From positions 620,001 to 684,000 of the forward strand of contig NZ_FTNV01000001.1 in NCBI RefSeq assembly GCF_900156535.1: 64,000 nt of DNA. The letters run 5' to 3'. Made by a program: the position numbers and the translations under genes. The DNA comes from Roseovarius nanhaiticus. GTDB lineage: Bacteria; Pseudomonadota; Alphaproteobacteria; Rhodobacterales; Rhodobacteraceae. This document shows, piece after piece, positions 28,588-38,452 of the stretch (positions are counted from its first letter, which is position 1; each line of letters begins with the position of its first letter). The notes beneath the pieces were generated by a model, which was given only the letters and a program-made list of their open reading frames with translations, searched no databases and was not told the origin of the DNA.

Positions 28588-28620
28588 CCTCCGGCGGGGA
28601 TATTTTTAGCAAGAAGAAAG
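28588..28620 (+). repeat. Dispersed intergenic repeat, copy B
   Basis: Begins CCTCCGGCGGGGATATT, identical over 17 bases to copy A, then TTTAGCAAGAAGAAAG. It lies between fhs and folD. Copies C and D have the same plan: a GC-rich half, a TATTTTT run, and an AAGAAG/AAGATGAAG-like end. Confidence 0.65.
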
Positions 28621-28654
28621 CAGGGGCGCGGCCGCCTGTGGCAAGGAGAGCGCG

Positions 28655-29548
28655 ATGACGGCTCAGGTGATTGATGGCAAGGCCTTTGCGGCCGAAGTGC
28701 GCGGCAAGGTCGCCGAGCATGTGAAGCGTTTGAAGGACAAGCACGATCTGGTGCCGGGCCTTGCCGTGGTGCTGGTCGGCGAGGATCCGGCGAGCCAGGT
28801 CTACGTCCGTTCGAAGGGCAAGCAGACCACCGAAGTCGGCATGAAGAGCGTTGAGCACAAGTTGGATGTGGACACATCCGAAGCGGATCTGCTTGCGCTG
28901 ATCGACAAGCTCAACAAGGACGAGAGCATCCATGGCATCCTCGTGCAACTGCCCCTGCCCAAGCATCTGGACGAGGATCTGGTCATCAATTCGATCGATC
29001 CGGCCAAGGATGTGGACGGGTTTCATATCTCGAATGTCGGTTTGTTGGGGACTGGGCAGAAGAGCATGGTGCCTTGCACGCCGCTGGGCTGCCTGATGAT
29101 GCTGCGCGAGCATCACGGATCGCTCTCGGGTATGGACGCGGTGGTGATCGGGCGCAGCAATATCGTCGGCAAGCCGATGGCGCAGCTGTTGCTTGGGGAT
29201 AGTTGCACCGTGACGATCGCGCATTCGCGAACCAAGGATCTTGCCGATGTGGTACGCCGCGCGGATATCGTCGTGGCCGCCGTTGGCCGCCCTGAGATGG
29301 TGCCCGGGGATTGGATCAAAGAGGGTGCCACCGTGATTGATGTGGGTATCAACCGGATCGAGAAGGACGACGGCAAGACCAAGCTTGTTGGGGATGTCGA
29401 CTATGCCAGCTGTGAGGAACGTGCGGGTGCGATCACGCCCGTGCCGGGCGGTGTTGGGCCGATGACCATTGCCTGCCTTCTGGCCAATACGTTGACCGCG
29501 GCCTGCCGCGCGAATGGTATCGAGGAGCCTGAAGGCCTGACGGCCTGA
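28655..29548 (+). CDS. folD: Bifunctional methylenetetrahydrofolate dehydrogenase/methenyltetrahydrofolate cyclohydrolase
   Basis: A 297-residue enzyme that converts 5,10-methylene-THF to 10-formyl-THF with NADP+. Family signatures are seen in [15 protein letters not shown] (catalytic Lys in SKGK), [30 protein letters not shown] in pieces, [18 protein letters not shown], and [17 protein letters not shown]. With fhs and formate dehydrogenase it completes a route from THF-bound C1 units to CO2. A terminator follows. Confidence 0.98.
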   Translation: MTAQVIDGKAFAAEVRGKVAEHVKRLKDKHDLVPGLAVVLVGEDPASQVYVRSKGKQTTEVGMKSVEHKLDVDTSEADLLALIDKLNKDESIHGILVQLPLPKHLDEDLVINSIDPAKDVDGFHISNVGLLGTGQKSMVPCTPLGCLMMLREHHGSLSGMDAVVIGRSNIVGKPMAQLLLGDSCTVTIAHSRTKDLADVVRRADIVVAAVGRPEMVPGDWIKEGATVIDVGINRIEKDDGKTKLVGDVDYASCEERAGAITPVPGGVGPMTIACLLANTLTAACRANGIEEPEGLTA

Positions 29549-29570
29549 TGGCCCTCCCAGCATCTGAAGA

Positions 29571-29595
29571 GGGTCGCGCCTGGCGCGGCCCTTTT
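29571..29595 (+). terminator. Rho-independent terminator after folD
   Basis: GGGTCGCGC (29571-29579) and GCGCGGCCC (29583-29591) form a 9-bp stem with one G-U pair and a CTG loop, followed by TTTT and a further T-rich stretch. It closes the one-carbon cluster. Confidence 0.85.
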
Positions 29596-29600
29596 GCGTT

Positions 29601-30263
29601 TTAGCGGGGCATGGGAATGACGCGTGTAGCCGTTCCGGTCAGTACGGCCACAGCCTCGGGCCTCATGAGATCGGTAAGCGGAGTGTCGTCGCTGCGCAGG
29701 CCTCCGGTATAGGTGCCGTAGGCGGGCAGGATCACGCGATCCGTGTCGATCAGGAATGCGGGGCGGCTGACGCTGCGCCCACGCGCGTGGACCGAAGCCT
29801 TGGGGTGATAGTGGCCCGAGAGTTCACCGCTGGCGCCGGGCCGCGCGATGTGCCGAAACGTCAGCGGTGGGACCGGCAGCTCGGCGAGGTGCGTGCCGCC
29901 CAGATCGACGGGACCGGGATCGTGATTGCCCTCGATCCAGACCCAGCGGCGCCCGGATTGCAGAGTTGCAATCCAGAGCTTTTCATCCTCGCCAAGCGCG
30001 TCCGCCGCCGCGCTGTCATCGAAGCTATCGCCGAGGCAGATGACGGTTTTGGCGCCCGTGGTCCTTAGGTCGGCATCGAGACGGGCGAGAGTGTCTTGCG
30101 TCTCGTACGGGGGCAGGGATGTTGTTCCTAGCCGCGCCCGCCGCTCGGATTTGCCGAGATGCAGGTCAGAGACGCAAAGAAGGTTGTGATCCGGCCAATA
30201 GAGCGCGCCGGTGGGCAGGGCAATCAGTCGCGCGCCTGCGAGGGTGAAGGCGTGGGTGGTCAT
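29601..30263 (-). CDS. PdeM-like metallophosphoesterase (ligase-associated DNA damage response type)
   Basis: A 220-residue calcineurin-like phosphoesterase. Metal-binding motifs appear in order: VSDLHLGKSERR near residue 33, CLGDSFDDS near 77, EGNHDPG near 103, and SGHYHPKASVH near 137. It matches the PdeM family, which elsewhere sits with a Lhr-like helicase and an ATP-dependent ligase; those partners are absent here. I start at the ATG at 30263. An in-frame ATG at 30287 overlaps the parE stop by 8 bases and is a real alternative. Confidence 0.83.
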   Translation of the reverse strand: MTTHAFTLAGARLIALPTGALYWPDHNLLCVSDLHLGKSERRARLGTTSLPPYETQDTLARLDADLRTTGAKTVICLGDSFDDSAAADALGEDEKLWIATLQSGRRWVWIEGNHDPGPVDLGGTHLAELPVPPLTFRHIARPGASGELSGHYHPKASVHARGRSVSRPAFLIDTDRVILPAYGTYTGGLRSDDTPLTDLMRPEAVAVLTGTATRVIPMPR

Positions 30264-30279
30264 GGGGGCGGTTATGCCC

Positions 30280-32235
30280 TCAAACATCCAGCTCTTCCAC
30301 GAACCGCGCGTTTTCCTGAATGTACTGAAAGCGCAGCTCGGGCTTCTTGCCCATCAGGCGTTCCACCAGATCGCCAGTCTGGCCCGGCTCGTCCTCGTCA
30401 ATTGTCACGCGAATGAGGGTGCGGGATTTCGCATCCATCGTCGTCTCCTTGAGGTCCTTGGCATCCATTTCGCCCAGACCCTTGAAGCGGCTGACATCAA
30501 TCTTGCCCTTGCCGCCAAGGCCCTTTTCCATCCAAAGGTCGCGCTCGGCCTGATCGATGCAGTAAACGCGTTTGGCACCCTGGCTGAGGCGGTAAAGGGG
30601 CGGGCAGGCAAGGTAGAGGTGGCCCGCGTCGATCATGGGGCGCATTTGCGTGAAGAAGAACGTCATCAAGAGCGCGGCGATATGCGCGCCGTCGACATCC
30701 GCGTCGGTCATGATGATGATCTTGTCATAGCGCAGATCGTCGAGATTGAACTTGGAGCCGAGGCCGACACCCAGCGCCTGTGTCAGATCGCTGATTTCCT
30801 GGTTGCTCCCCAGTTTCGAGCTGGCAGCGCCCAGCACGTTCAGGATCTTGCCGCGCAGGGGCAGCAGGGCCTGGGTCTTGCGGTCGCGCGCCATCTTGGC
30901 CGAGCCGCCGGCGCTGTCGCCTTCGACGATGAACAGCTCGGTCCCGTCGCGTGTGTTCGATGAACAATCGACCAGCTTGCCGGGAAGGCGCAGCTTCTTT
31001 GTCGCGGTCTTGCGCTGGGTTTCTTTTTCCTGGCGGCGGCGCAGGCGCTCTTCCGCGCGCAGGACCAGAAAATCGAGGATCGCGCCCGCGGATTTCGTGT
31101 CGGCGGCCAGCCAGTTGTCGAAATGATCCCGCACGGAGTTTTCGACCATGCGCTGCGCGTCAACCGTGGCGAGGCGGTCCTTGGTCTGGCCAACGAACTC
31201 GGGATCGCGGATAAAGCAGCTGACCAGCGCGCCCGCGCCGGTGATCAGATCCTCGCGCGTGATACTCGCGGCCTTCTTGTTGTTCACCAGCTCGCCATAA
31301 GCCTTGATGCCCTTGAGGATCGCGGCCCAGAACCCGGCCTCGTGCGTGCCGCCCTCGGGGGTGGGAACGGTGTTGCAATAGGACTGGATGAAGCCGTCGC
31401 GTGCGGGCGTCCAGTTGATCGCCCATTCGACCTTGCCGGGCACCTTGAACTTCTCGAAACTGACCGAACCGGCGAAGGGCGTGTCGGCATAGGTCGTCGC
31501 GCCGCCCATTGCCTCGGTCAGATAGTCCGAAAGTCCGCCGGGGAAGTGGAACTTGGCCTCGCGCGGTGTCTCGCCATCGTCGATGCCGGTTTTCCAGCGG
31601 ATTTCGACGCCGGAAAAGAGATAGGCCTTGGAGCGTGCCATCTTGAAAAGGCGCGCGGGCTTGAGCTTGAGCGAGCCGAAGATCTCGGCATCGGGGTGGA
31701 ACGTCACGGCGGTGCCGCGCCGGTTGGGCGCAGCGCCGATCTTCTCGAGCGGGCCCTGCGGCAGGCCGCGCGAGAACTCCATCGCGTAGAGTTCCTTGTT
31801 GCGGGCCACCTCGACGCGCAGGTGATCCGAGAGCGCGTTGACCACCGACGAGCCGACGCCGTGCAAACCGCCCGAGGTCTGATAGCTGTCGCCCGAGAAC
31901 TTGCCGCCCGCGTTGAGCGTGCAAAAGATGATCTCGAGCGCGGATTTCGTCGGGTCTTTGGGGTGCGGCCCCGTGGGGATGCCGCGCCCATTGTCACGCA
32001 CGGAGACATGGCCGTTCTCGTGTAGCTCGATCTCGATCCAGGTGGCGTGGCCGGCGACAGCCTCGTCCATCGAGTTGTCGACGATCTCGGCCACCATGTG
32101 GTGCAGGGCACGGTCGTCCTTGCCGCCGATATACATGCCAGGGCGCAGGCGGACATGCTCCATATCCTCAAGGACCTGGATGGAGGATGCGTCATAGTCG
32201 CCCGAAGAGGTGGCGGTGGTCAAAAGATCGGACAT
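30280..32235 (-). CDS. parE: DNA topoisomerase IV subunit B
   Basis: The 651-residue ATPase subunit of the decatenating topoisomerase. GHKL ATPase motifs: EIVDNSMDEAV near residue 50, DNGRGIPTGPHP near 81, and GLHGVGSSVVNALS near 124. The TOPRIM part has EGDSAGGSAKMARDRKTQALLPLRGKILNVLGA (EGDSAGG and PLRGKILN) and MTDADVDGAHI. The end ELRFQYIQENA is typical. The region before it is shared with the small membrane protein gene on the same strand. Confidence 0.96.
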   Translation of the reverse strand: MSDLLTTATSSGDYDASSIQVLEDMEHVRLRPGMYIGGKDDRALHHMVAEIVDNSMDEAVAGHATWIEIELHENGHVSVRDNGRGIPTGPHPKDPTKSALEIIFCTLNAGGKFSGDSYQTSGGLHGVGSSVVNALSDHLRVEVARNKELYAMEFSRGLPQGPLEKIGAAPNRRGTAVTFHPDAEIFGSLKLKPARLFKMARSKAYLFSGVEIRWKTGIDDGETPREAKFHFPGGLSDYLTEAMGGATTYADTPFAGSVSFEKFKVPGKVEWAINWTPARDGFIQSYCNTVPTPEGGTHEAGFWAAILKGIKAYGELVNNKKAASITREDLITGAGALVSCFIRDPEFVGQTKDRLATVDAQRMVENSVRDHFDNWLAADTKSAGAILDFLVLRAEERLRRRQEKETQRKTATKKLRLPGKLVDCSSNTRDGTELFIVEGDSAGGSAKMARDRKTQALLPLRGKILNVLGAASSKLGSNQEISDLTQALGVGLGSKFNLDDLRYDKIIIMTDADVDGAHIAALLMTFFFTQMRPMIDAGHLYLACPPLYRLSQGAKRVYCIDQAERDLWMEKGLGGKGKIDVSRFKGLGEMDAKDLKETTMDAKSRTLIRVTIDEDEPGQTGDLVERLMGKKPELRFQYIQENARFVEELDV

Positions 32236-32322
32236 GGGGTGCGCTGCTCGCTCGTTTCTGAGTTTGCGCGATTATGACAGAGCGGCGCGCCGGTTGAAAG
32301 AACGCAGCGGCCCTGCGCGGCC

Positions 32323-32517
32323 TCAAGGGGGCCAAAGGATCAGGCCGAGCGCATTGAGAGTCAGTAGTATCGCGGTCAACCCTCCGAGGCGCGCGAAGCC
32401 GGGACGGTCGGGCTTGGGGTGCGCCACCACTGTGCGTACACCGCAAAGCATAAAAACCCAGATCGCAAAGACGCTTGCTGACGCACCGATCCAGATCACC
32501 TGGGCCAGCGGCATCAT
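32323..32517 (-). CDS. Small predicted membrane protein
   Basis: A 64-residue frame with two hydrophobic segments (residues 6-27 and 44-61) joined by a basic, proline-containing loop HPKPDRPGFARLGG. It lies between parE and a divergent DMT transporter gene. No family recognised. The hydrophobic pattern and placement favour a true gene, but it is short and unsupported by a clear ribosome binding site. Confidence 0.5.
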   Translation of the reverse strand: MMPLAQVIWIGASASVFAIWVFMLCGVRTVVAHPKPDRPGFARLGGLTAILLTLNALGLILWPP

Positions 32518-32616
32518 CGCGGTGCTGTGCGCTGATATGTGATCCGCATGCGTCCGCTCCTTCGTCTCGCCGGGTCTGCGCTTTACTTTGGGGCGATTCC
32601 CATCAACAAATCGCTA

Positions 32617-33516
32617 ATGAGCGAGCATCTTAAAGGTCTGATCATTACCGCACTGGGCGTGCTGATGATCGTGCCCGACTCTCTTTTCGTGCGCCTGATC
32701 ATGGCCGACCCGGCCACCATCACCTTTTGGCGGGCAGCCGTCGCCGGCACGCTGATCCTGGCCGGATGCTTTGTGGTCCAAGGGCTCTCGGGATTTCGTG
32801 CGGTCGCGCGAACGGGCCGGCCCGGCCTGCTTTACACGCTGCTGATGGCCACCACCGCGCCGGGTTTCGTCATGGCGATTTCGCTGACCAGCGTGGCGAA
32901 TGTTGTTTTCATCTTCGCCTCGATCCCGATTTTTGCCGCGATCTTCAGCCGGATTTTCCTGGGCGAGCCGTTCAGCCGCCGCACCGTCCTGACCATGGCC
33001 GCGGTGCTGCCGGGACTCGCCATAATCGCCTATGGCAGCCATGAGAGCGAAATTGCCAGCTGGCAGGGCGATCTTATCGCGCTCGCGGTCTCGGCCAGTT
33101 TCGCCGCCGCGCTGACCACGGCGCGCAAAATGCGCGCGACGTCGATGATCCCGGCGATCCCGGTTTCCTATCTGCTGTCGGCGTTGATCATGTTGATCTG
33201 GGCGACGCCCGGTCAGGCGATGCCGTCGCAATGGCCTTTGGTGTTGGGCCACGGGACGTTCATCGCGCTCTCAACCTGTCTGCTGACATTAGGGCCGCGC
33301 TATCTTTCCTCGGCCGAGGTATCGCTTCTGATCCTGCTCGAGTCAGTGCTGGCGCCGCTGCTGGTCTGGGCGGTGATCGGCGAGGATCCGGGCGTATGGG
33401 CGCTCTTTGGCGGCGCACTGGTGATCGGCGCGCTGGTGGTGTCCAACATGGTCGCGCTGCGACGCAGGCGCGTTAGAACGTCGCCTCGACCCCCGGAAGT
33501 TTCAGCGCCGCGATAA
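32617..33516 (+). CDS. DMT-superfamily (EamA) transporter
   Basis: A 299-residue inner-membrane carrier with ten hydrophobic segments arranged as two EamA repeats; the first begins KGLIITALGVLMIVPDSLFVRL and holds the usual FWRAAVAG element. Substrate cannot be told. I start at the ATG at 32617 (MSEHLKG), since the upstream in-frame extension to 32539 does not resemble the family. The last 44 bases overlap the convergent mipZ gene. Confidence 0.85.
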   Translation: MSEHLKGLIITALGVLMIVPDSLFVRLIMADPATITFWRAAVAGTLILAGCFVVQGLSGFRAVARTGRPGLLYTLLMATTAPGFVMAISLTSVANVVFIFASIPIFAAIFSRIFLGEPFSRRTVLTMAAVLPGLAIIAYGSHESEIASWQGDLIALAVSASFAAALTTARKMRATSMIPAIPVSYLLSALIMLIWATPGQAMPSQWPLVLGHGTFIALSTCLLTLGPRYLSSAEVSLLILLESVLAPLLVWAVIGEDPGVWALFGGALVIGALVVSNMVALRRRRVRTSPRPPEVSAPR

Positions 33517-34282
33517 GATCGCGCAGCTCCTGCCGGGCGGCGATATTCGAGATGTTGAGCTGCTTGACGCCCACATCCTTGAGGTCAAGAAGGGTCAGGC
33601 CACGCGGGAAAAGCTCGCGGAAAATCACCCGCTCGTTAAAGCCGGGGGCGGTGCGGAACCCGATGCGCTTGGCCAGATTGTCCAGCGCAGCGCCCATTTT
33701 CTCTTTGTTCACCATGGCTTGGGCGCCCACACGGTTGCGCACCACGATCCAGTCGATAGGCTTCAGCCCGGCCTGCGCGCGCAGCTGCCGCGCATTCCAG
33801 ACCATCTCGGAATAGACCGACGGTCGCAAAATCTTTTGCCCGTCCGCGTCGACATGGGCCAGCAAGTCAAAGTCCACGAAGCTGTCGTTGAGCGGCGTGA
33901 TCAACGTATCGGCAAGGCTATGTGCGACCTGGCTTAGCCGCGTATGCGAGCCGGGGCAGTCGATCACGATGAAATCGCTGTCTGGCTCCAGTGACGCGAC
34001 CGCCTCGGACAGGCGGCGGTCATACATGTTCTCGCCGGGGCTGAGCGCGGTCTGATCGACCTCGGGCAGGTCGTGGTAGAAGGGGCTGGGCAGGCTCAGA
34101 CCCGCCTTGGCCAGATACGCCTTGCGGTTCTCGGAGTAGCGTCCAAAAGTCTTTTGCCGCAGGTCCAGATCCAGCGCGCTGACGGTGAAGCCCAGCCGCG
34201 CCAAAGCGGTGGCGACATGCATCGACACCGTAGATTTCCCCGCGCCGCCCTTTTCGTTTCCGACGACGATGATATGCGCCAT
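33473..34282 (-). CDS. mipZ: Division-plane positioning ATPase MipZ
   Basis: A 269-residue ParA-family ATPase. It begins HIIVVGNEKGGAGKSTVSMH, a deviant Walker A with the signature lysine, and has FIVIDCPGSHTRLSQVAHSLADTLITPLNDSFVDFDLLA in pieces typical of MipZ. In Caulobacter MipZ forms gradients from the ParB-bound poles and blocks FtsZ assembly except at midcell. Chosen start is ATG 34282. It is convergent and overlapping with the DMT gene and stands alone upstream of dnaJ's 3' end. Confidence 0.95.
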   Translation of the reverse strand: MAHIIVVGNEKGGAGKSTVSMHVATALARLGFTVSALDLDLRQKTFGRYSENRKAYLAKAGLSLPSPFYHDLPEVDQTALSPGENMYDRRLSEAVASLEPDSDFIVIDCPGSHTRLSQVAHSLADTLITPLNDSFVDFDLLAHVDADGQKILRPSVYSEMVWNARQLRAQAGLKPIDWIVVRNRVGAQAMVNKEKMGAALDNLAKRIGFRTAPGFNERVIFRELFPRGLTLLDLKDVGVKQLNISNIAARQELRDLIAALKLPGVEATF

Positions 34283-34440
34283 GTCCCAAGATCCCTTGCC
34301 CACGCCCTCGGATCGGGGCGTTTGGCGCATGGTATAACGCGCACAGGCAAGAGGAAAGGGCGCGAGAGCGGAAGTTGGCGCCAAGAACCGGCTCTTTTTA
34401 CGTTGAAAGACAGGGCGTCCGGCCCGTCACCTAGCACGAG

Positions 34441-34468
34441 AAAAGGCCCCGCCATTTCCGGCGAGGCC
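34441..34468 (-). terminator. Rho-independent terminator of dnaK-dnaJ
   Basis: On the minus strand GGCCTCGCC and GGCGGGGCC form a 9-bp stem with one G-U pair, followed by TTTTCTCG. It starts 25 bases after the dnaJ stop. Confidence 0.8.
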
Positions 34469-34492
34469 CGATACGCGAAACGGCACGTCGCC

Positions 34493-35641
34493 TTAGCCCT
34501 TCATGCTATCCCAGAAGGATTTGACCGACTTGAAGAAGCTCTTGCTCTCGGGATTGTTGTCCTCGGACAGCGCCTCGAATTCGCGCAGCAGCTCTTTTTG
34601 CCGGGAGGTCAGGTTGACCGGCGTCTCGACGGCAAGCTCGATGAACATATCACCCGAGCCACCACCGCGCAGGGCGGGCATGCCCTTGCCGCGCAGGCGC
34701 ATCTGACGGCCTGATTGGCTGCCCTCGGGGATCTTCACCTTGCTGCGGCCACCGTCGATGGTGGGCACCTCGATGTCGCCGCCGATTGCGGCGGTGATCA
34801 TCGAGACAGGCACGTTGCAATAAAGGTTCGTCTCCTCGCGCTCGAAGAGCGGATGCTTGGTGACCTCGATGAAGATGTAAAGATCGCCCGGAGGACCGCC
34901 ACGCATGCCCGCCTCGCCCTCGCCGGAAAGGCGAATGCGCGTGCCGGTCTCGACGCCCGCGGGGATGTTGACGCTGAGCGCGCGATCCTTTTCGACGCGG
35001 CCTTGGCCACCGCAGGATTTGCAGGGGTTCTGCACGATCTGGCCCATGCCGGAACATGTGGGGCAGGTTCGCTCGACGGTAAAGAAGCCCTGCTGAGCGC
35101 GCACCTTGCCCATGCCAGAACAGGTGGGGCAGGTGGTCGGCTCGGCGCCGCCTTCGGCGCCCGATCCGTCACAGGAATTGCATTGAACGGATGTCGGCAC
35201 GTTGATCGTCTTTTGCAGGCCCTTATAGGCCTCCTCGAGCGTGACGCGCATGTTATAGCGCAGGTCCGAGCCGCGCGCGGCGCGCTGGCGCCCGCCGCCG
35301 CCCCGGGCGCCCATGAAGTCGCCGAAGAGATCGTCGAACACGTCGGAAAAGGCGCTGGCGAAATCGCCTTGGCCCTGCGGTCCGCCGGGGCGCCCGCCAC
35401 CGCCGCCCATTCCGCCCTCGAAGGCGGCATGGCCGAAACGGTCATAGGCCGCTTTCTTCTCGGCGTCTTTCAGTACGTCATACGCCTCGCCCACTTCCTT
35501 GAACTGGGCTTCGGCGTTGGGATTGTCCTTGTTGCTGTCGGGATGCAGCGCGCGCGCCTTTTGGCGGTATGCCTTCTTGATCTCGTCAGCCGAGGCCCCG
35601 CGCGCGACGCCCAGAACCTCGTAATAATCACGTTTGGCCAT
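34493..35641 (-). CDS. dnaJ: Chaperone protein DnaJ
   Basis: A 382-residue type I Hsp40 that delivers clients to DnaK. The J domain begins [24 protein letters not shown] with HPD at residues 36-38, then a glycine-rich linker ([15 protein letters not shown]), four zinc-finger repeats ([16 protein letters not shown] twice, CKSCGGQG) and the substrate-binding C-terminus. It follows dnaK in the same direction with a hairpin between them. Confidence 0.98.
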   Translation of the reverse strand: MAKRDYYEVLGVARGASADEIKKAYRQKARALHPDSNKDNPNAEAQFKEVGEAYDVLKDAEKKAAYDRFGHAAFEGGMGGGGGRPGGPQGQGDFASAFSDVFDDLFGDFMGARGGGGRQRAARGSDLRYNMRVTLEEAYKGLQKTINVPTSVQCNSCDGSGAEGGAEPTTCPTCSGMGKVRAQQGFFTVERTCPTCSGMGQIVQNPCKSCGGQGRVEKDRALSVNIPAGVETGTRIRLSGEGEAGMRGGPPGDLYIFIEVTKHPLFEREETNLYCNVPVSMITAAIGGDIEVPTIDGGRSKVKIPEGSQSGRQMRLRGKGMPALRGGGSGDMFIELAVETPVNLTSRQKELLREFEALSEDNNPESKSFFKSVKSFWDSMKG

Positions 35642-35670
35642 TGCGGGACCTCCTAAACCTGAAACGAAAC

Positions 35671-35693
35671 GGGCCGGCCTAGCAGACCGGCCC
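35671..35693 (-). promoter_or_regulatory. Hairpin between dnaK and dnaJ
   Basis: GGGCCGG (35671-35677) and CCGGCCC (35687-35693) form a 7-bp GC stem with possible extra pairs inside the loop. It has no T-run. It may lower dnaJ expression relative to dnaK or protect the dnaK end of the message; this is inference. Confidence 0.5.
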
Positions 35694-35713
35694 GAAGGTT
35701 TCTCAGCGGCGCA

Positions 35714-37627
35714 TTACGCGCGCTTGTTGTCGTCAAGGTCCTCGAAATCGGCATCGACGATATCATCATCGCCATTACCGCCCTCATCCGCGGCAGAGGG
35801 GCCACCGTCATCCTCTTCCGACTGGCTGGCCTTGTAGATGGCCTCGCCCAGCTTCATCGCGGCCTCCGAGACGTTCTGGATGCCCGACTTGATTTTACCC
35901 GCGTCGTCTTTCTCCAGATCCTCTTTCAGCGACGAGATGGCCAGTTCGATGGCTTCGATCGTGGTGGGATCCACCTTGTCCGAATGCTCTTCCATCGACT
36001 TCTCGGTCGAGTCGATCAGGCTTTCCGCCTGGTTGCGTGCTTCGACCAGCTCGCGGCGCGACTTGTCTGCCTCGGCGTTCTCCTCGGCATCCTTGACCAT
36101 CTTCTCGATGTCTTCCTCCGAGAGGCCACCCGACGCCTGGATCGTGATCTTGTGCTCCTTGTTCGTGCCCTTGTCCTTGGCCGAAACGGAGACGATCCCG
36201 TTAGTGTCGATGTCGAAGGTCACCTCGATCTGGGGCATGCCGCGCGGTGCGGGCGGAATGTTCTCGAGGTTGAACTGGCCTAGCATCTTGTTGTCCGCGG
36301 CCATCTCACGCTCGCCCTGGAATACCCGGATCGTCACGGCGCTCTGGTTGTCCTCGGCGGTCGAGAAGACCTGGCTCTTATTCGTCGGAATGGTCGTGTT
36401 GCGGTCGATGAGGCGGGTGAAGACACCGCCCAGCGTCTCGATGCCGAGCGACAGGGGCGTCACGTCCAGAAGGACAACGTCCTTGATATCGCCCTGCAGG
36501 ACGGCAGCCTGAATGGCGGCGCCCATCGCGACGACCTCGTCGGGGTTCACGCCCTTGTTCGGCTCCTTGCCAAAGAGCTTGGTCACTTCCTCGATCACCT
36601 TGGGCATGCGGGTCATGCCGCCGACCAGAACGACCTCGTCGATATCGCTGGCCGTCAGGCCCGCATCTTTGAGCGCGGCCTGGCAGGGCTTGAGCGACGC
36701 CTTGATCAGATCACCGACGAGCGATTCCAGCTTGGCACGGGTCAGCTTCATGACCATGTGCAGCGGCTGGCCGTTCGAGGACATCGAGATGAACGGCTGG
36801 TTGATCTCGGTCTGGCTCGAGCTCGACAGCTCGATCTTGGCCTTTTCCGCCGCTTCTTTCAGGCGCTGAAGCGCCATCTTGTCCTGCGTCAGGTCGACGT
36901 TATGCTCTTTTTTGAACTCGCCCGCCAAGTAATTGACGATGCGCATGTCGAAGTCTTCACCGCCAAGGAACGTGTCGCCATTGGTGGCTTTCACTTCGAA
37001 GAAACCTTCGGCCATCTCGAGGATGGTCACGTCGAACGTGCCGCCGCCGAGGTCATAGACCGCGATCGTCTGCTCGTCTTTCTTGTCGAGGCCGTAGGCC
37101 AGCGCAGCGGCTGTCGGCTCGTTGACGATGCGCAGGACTTCAAGGCCGGCGATCTTGCCCGCGTCCTTGGTGGCCTGGCGCTGCTGGTCGTTGAAATAGG
37201 CCGGGACGGTGATGACGGCTTGCGTCACTTCCTCGCCAAGATAGCTCTCGGCGGTCTCTTTCATCTTGCCCAGGATGAACGCCGAGATCTGGCTGGGCGA
37301 GTATTTCTCACCGCGCGCCTCGACCCATGCGTCGCCATTGCCGCCATCGACAACGGTGAAGGGCATGTTCTTTTTGTCCTTGGCCAAGTCAGCATCGTCA
37401 GCGCGACGGCCGATCAGGCGCTTGACGCCAAAGACGGTGTTTTCGGGGTTCGTGACGGCCTGCCGCTTGGCGGGCTGGCCGACCAGTCGCTCATTCTCGG
37501 TGAAGGCGACGATCGAGGGGGTCGTGCGTGCCCCTTCGGAGTTTTCGATCACGCGTGCCGTCTTGCCATCCATGATGGCGATGCAGCTGTTGGTGGTGCC
37601 GAGGTCGATACCAATAACTTTGGACAT
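35714..37627 (-). CDS. dnaK: Molecular chaperone DnaK (Hsp70)
   Basis: A 637-residue ATP-dependent chaperone. It opens [20 protein letters not shown] (phosphate loop 1), with [14 protein letters not shown] (phosphate 2) and [16 protein letters not shown] (adenosine) in the ATPase domain, and ends in an acidic tail [17 protein letters not shown]. Start chosen at ATG 37627; an ATG three codons upstream (37636) is possible and has the better-spaced AAAGGG. A Sigma-32 promoter lies upstream. Confidence 0.98.
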   Translation of the reverse strand: MSKVIGIDLGTTNSCIAIMDGKTARVIENSEGARTTPSIVAFTENERLVGQPAKRQAVTNPENTVFGVKRLIGRRADDADLAKDKKNMPFTVVDGGNGDAWVEARGEKYSPSQISAFILGKMKETAESYLGEEVTQAVITVPAYFNDQQRQATKDAGKIAGLEVLRIVNEPTAAALAYGLDKKDEQTIAVYDLGGGTFDVTILEMAEGFFEVKATNGDTFLGGEDFDMRIVNYLAGEFKKEHNVDLTQDKMALQRLKEAAEKAKIELSSSSQTEINQPFISMSSNGQPLHMVMKLTRAKLESLVGDLIKASLKPCQAALKDAGLTASDIDEVVLVGGMTRMPKVIEEVTKLFGKEPNKGVNPDEVVAMGAAIQAAVLQGDIKDVVLLDVTPLSLGIETLGGVFTRLIDRNTTIPTNKSQVFSTAEDNQSAVTIRVFQGEREMAADNKMLGQFNLENIPPAPRGMPQIEVTFDIDTNGIVSVSAKDKGTNKEHKITIQASGGLSEEDIEKMVKDAEENAEADKSRRELVEARNQAESLIDSTEKSMEEHSDKVDPTTIEAIELAISSLKEDLEKDDAGKIKSGIQNVSEAAMKLGEAIYKASQSEEDDGGPSAADEGGNGDDDIVDADFEDLDDNKRA

Positions 37628-37739
37628 GGATTTCATCCCTTTCTCTTCAGGCGATATAGGCGAGGTTGGACCCGTTTCGGCATCCAACCCCGGTTTGCTC
37701 GGACGCGGCCCGCAATTGCGACCCAACGCTTCGGGGGGT

Positions 37740-37768
37740 ATATAGGGAGGGCAAGACAGCCCTGCAAG
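37740..37768 (-). promoter_or_regulatory. Sigma-32 heat-shock promoter of dnaK
   Basis: On the minus strand CTTG (37768-37765) is followed after 18 bases by CCTATAT (37746-37740). This fits the alphaproteobacterial heat-shock promoter form CTTG-N17/18-CYTATNT. It lies 113 bases before the dnaK start, in the divergent gap with alkB, and would be read by RpoH-type factors such as the one encoded at 14719. Confidence 0.75.
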
Positions 37769-37829
37769 CGCCGCGGCGCAGCGCATTTCGCCATTTTTCA
37801 CACAAATCGGCCCATAGGGGGCGGGCAAC

Positions 37830-38432
37830 ATGACCGAGCTTGACCTGCGCGGGTTTCGCATCCTTCCCGGATACCTGGATAAGGGGGTCCAAGAGGCGCT
37901 GGTATCGGATCTGCGCGATGTGGTCGGGGCGGCGCCGCTCTTTTCGCCCATGACACCGATGGGCCGCAAGATGAGCGTGCGCATGACATCGGCGGGGCGC
38001 TATGGCTGGATATCGGATACCAAGGGATACAGGTATTCTGAAACGCATCCGAACGGGCAGGCATGGCCCGCGATACCCCCAACGGTGCTGAATGTCTGGC
38101 GCGCCTTGGTCAGCGACGCGCGCGCGCCCGATTGCTGCCTGATCAACTACTATGGCGAGGGCGCGCGGATGGGGCTGCATCAGGACCGGGACGAGGCGGA
38201 TTTCACTTGGCCAGTGCTCTCTATCTCACTTGGGGATGAGGGGCTTTTGCGTATCGGCAATCTGGCGCGCGGTGGCAGCACGGTGTCGCACTGGCTGCGC
38301 TCGGGCGATGTCGTGGTGATGGGCGGGGATGCGCGGCTGGTCCATCACGGGGTGGACAAGATCCGATTTGGCTCGTCCAGCCTGCTGAACGGGGGTGGAC
38401 GGATCAATCTGACCTGCCGCGTGGTGGACTGA
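37830..38432 (+). CDS. alkB: AlkB-type alpha-ketoglutarate-dependent DNA repair dioxygenase
   Basis: A 200-residue Fe(II)/2-oxoglutarate enzyme that removes alkyl groups from DNA bases. The iron triad is in GLHQDRDE (His and Asp, near residues 112-115) and the later histidine in [10 protein letters not shown] (near 170); the 2-oxoglutarate arginines are in [10 protein letters not shown] at the C-terminus, and [10 protein letters not shown] precedes the HxD. It is divergent from dnaK. Confidence 0.95.
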   Translation: MTELDLRGFRILPGYLDKGVQEALVSDLRDVVGAAPLFSPMTPMGRKMSVRMTSAGRYGWISDTKGYRYSETHPNGQAWPAIPPTVLNVWRALVSDARAPDCCLINYYGEGARMGLHQDRDEADFTWPVLSISLGDEGLLRIGNLARGGSTVSHWLRSGDVVVMGGDARLVHHGVDKIRFGSSSLLNGGGRINLTCRVVD

Positions 38433-38452
38433 TCCCGCCGCGCGGTGTTTGA

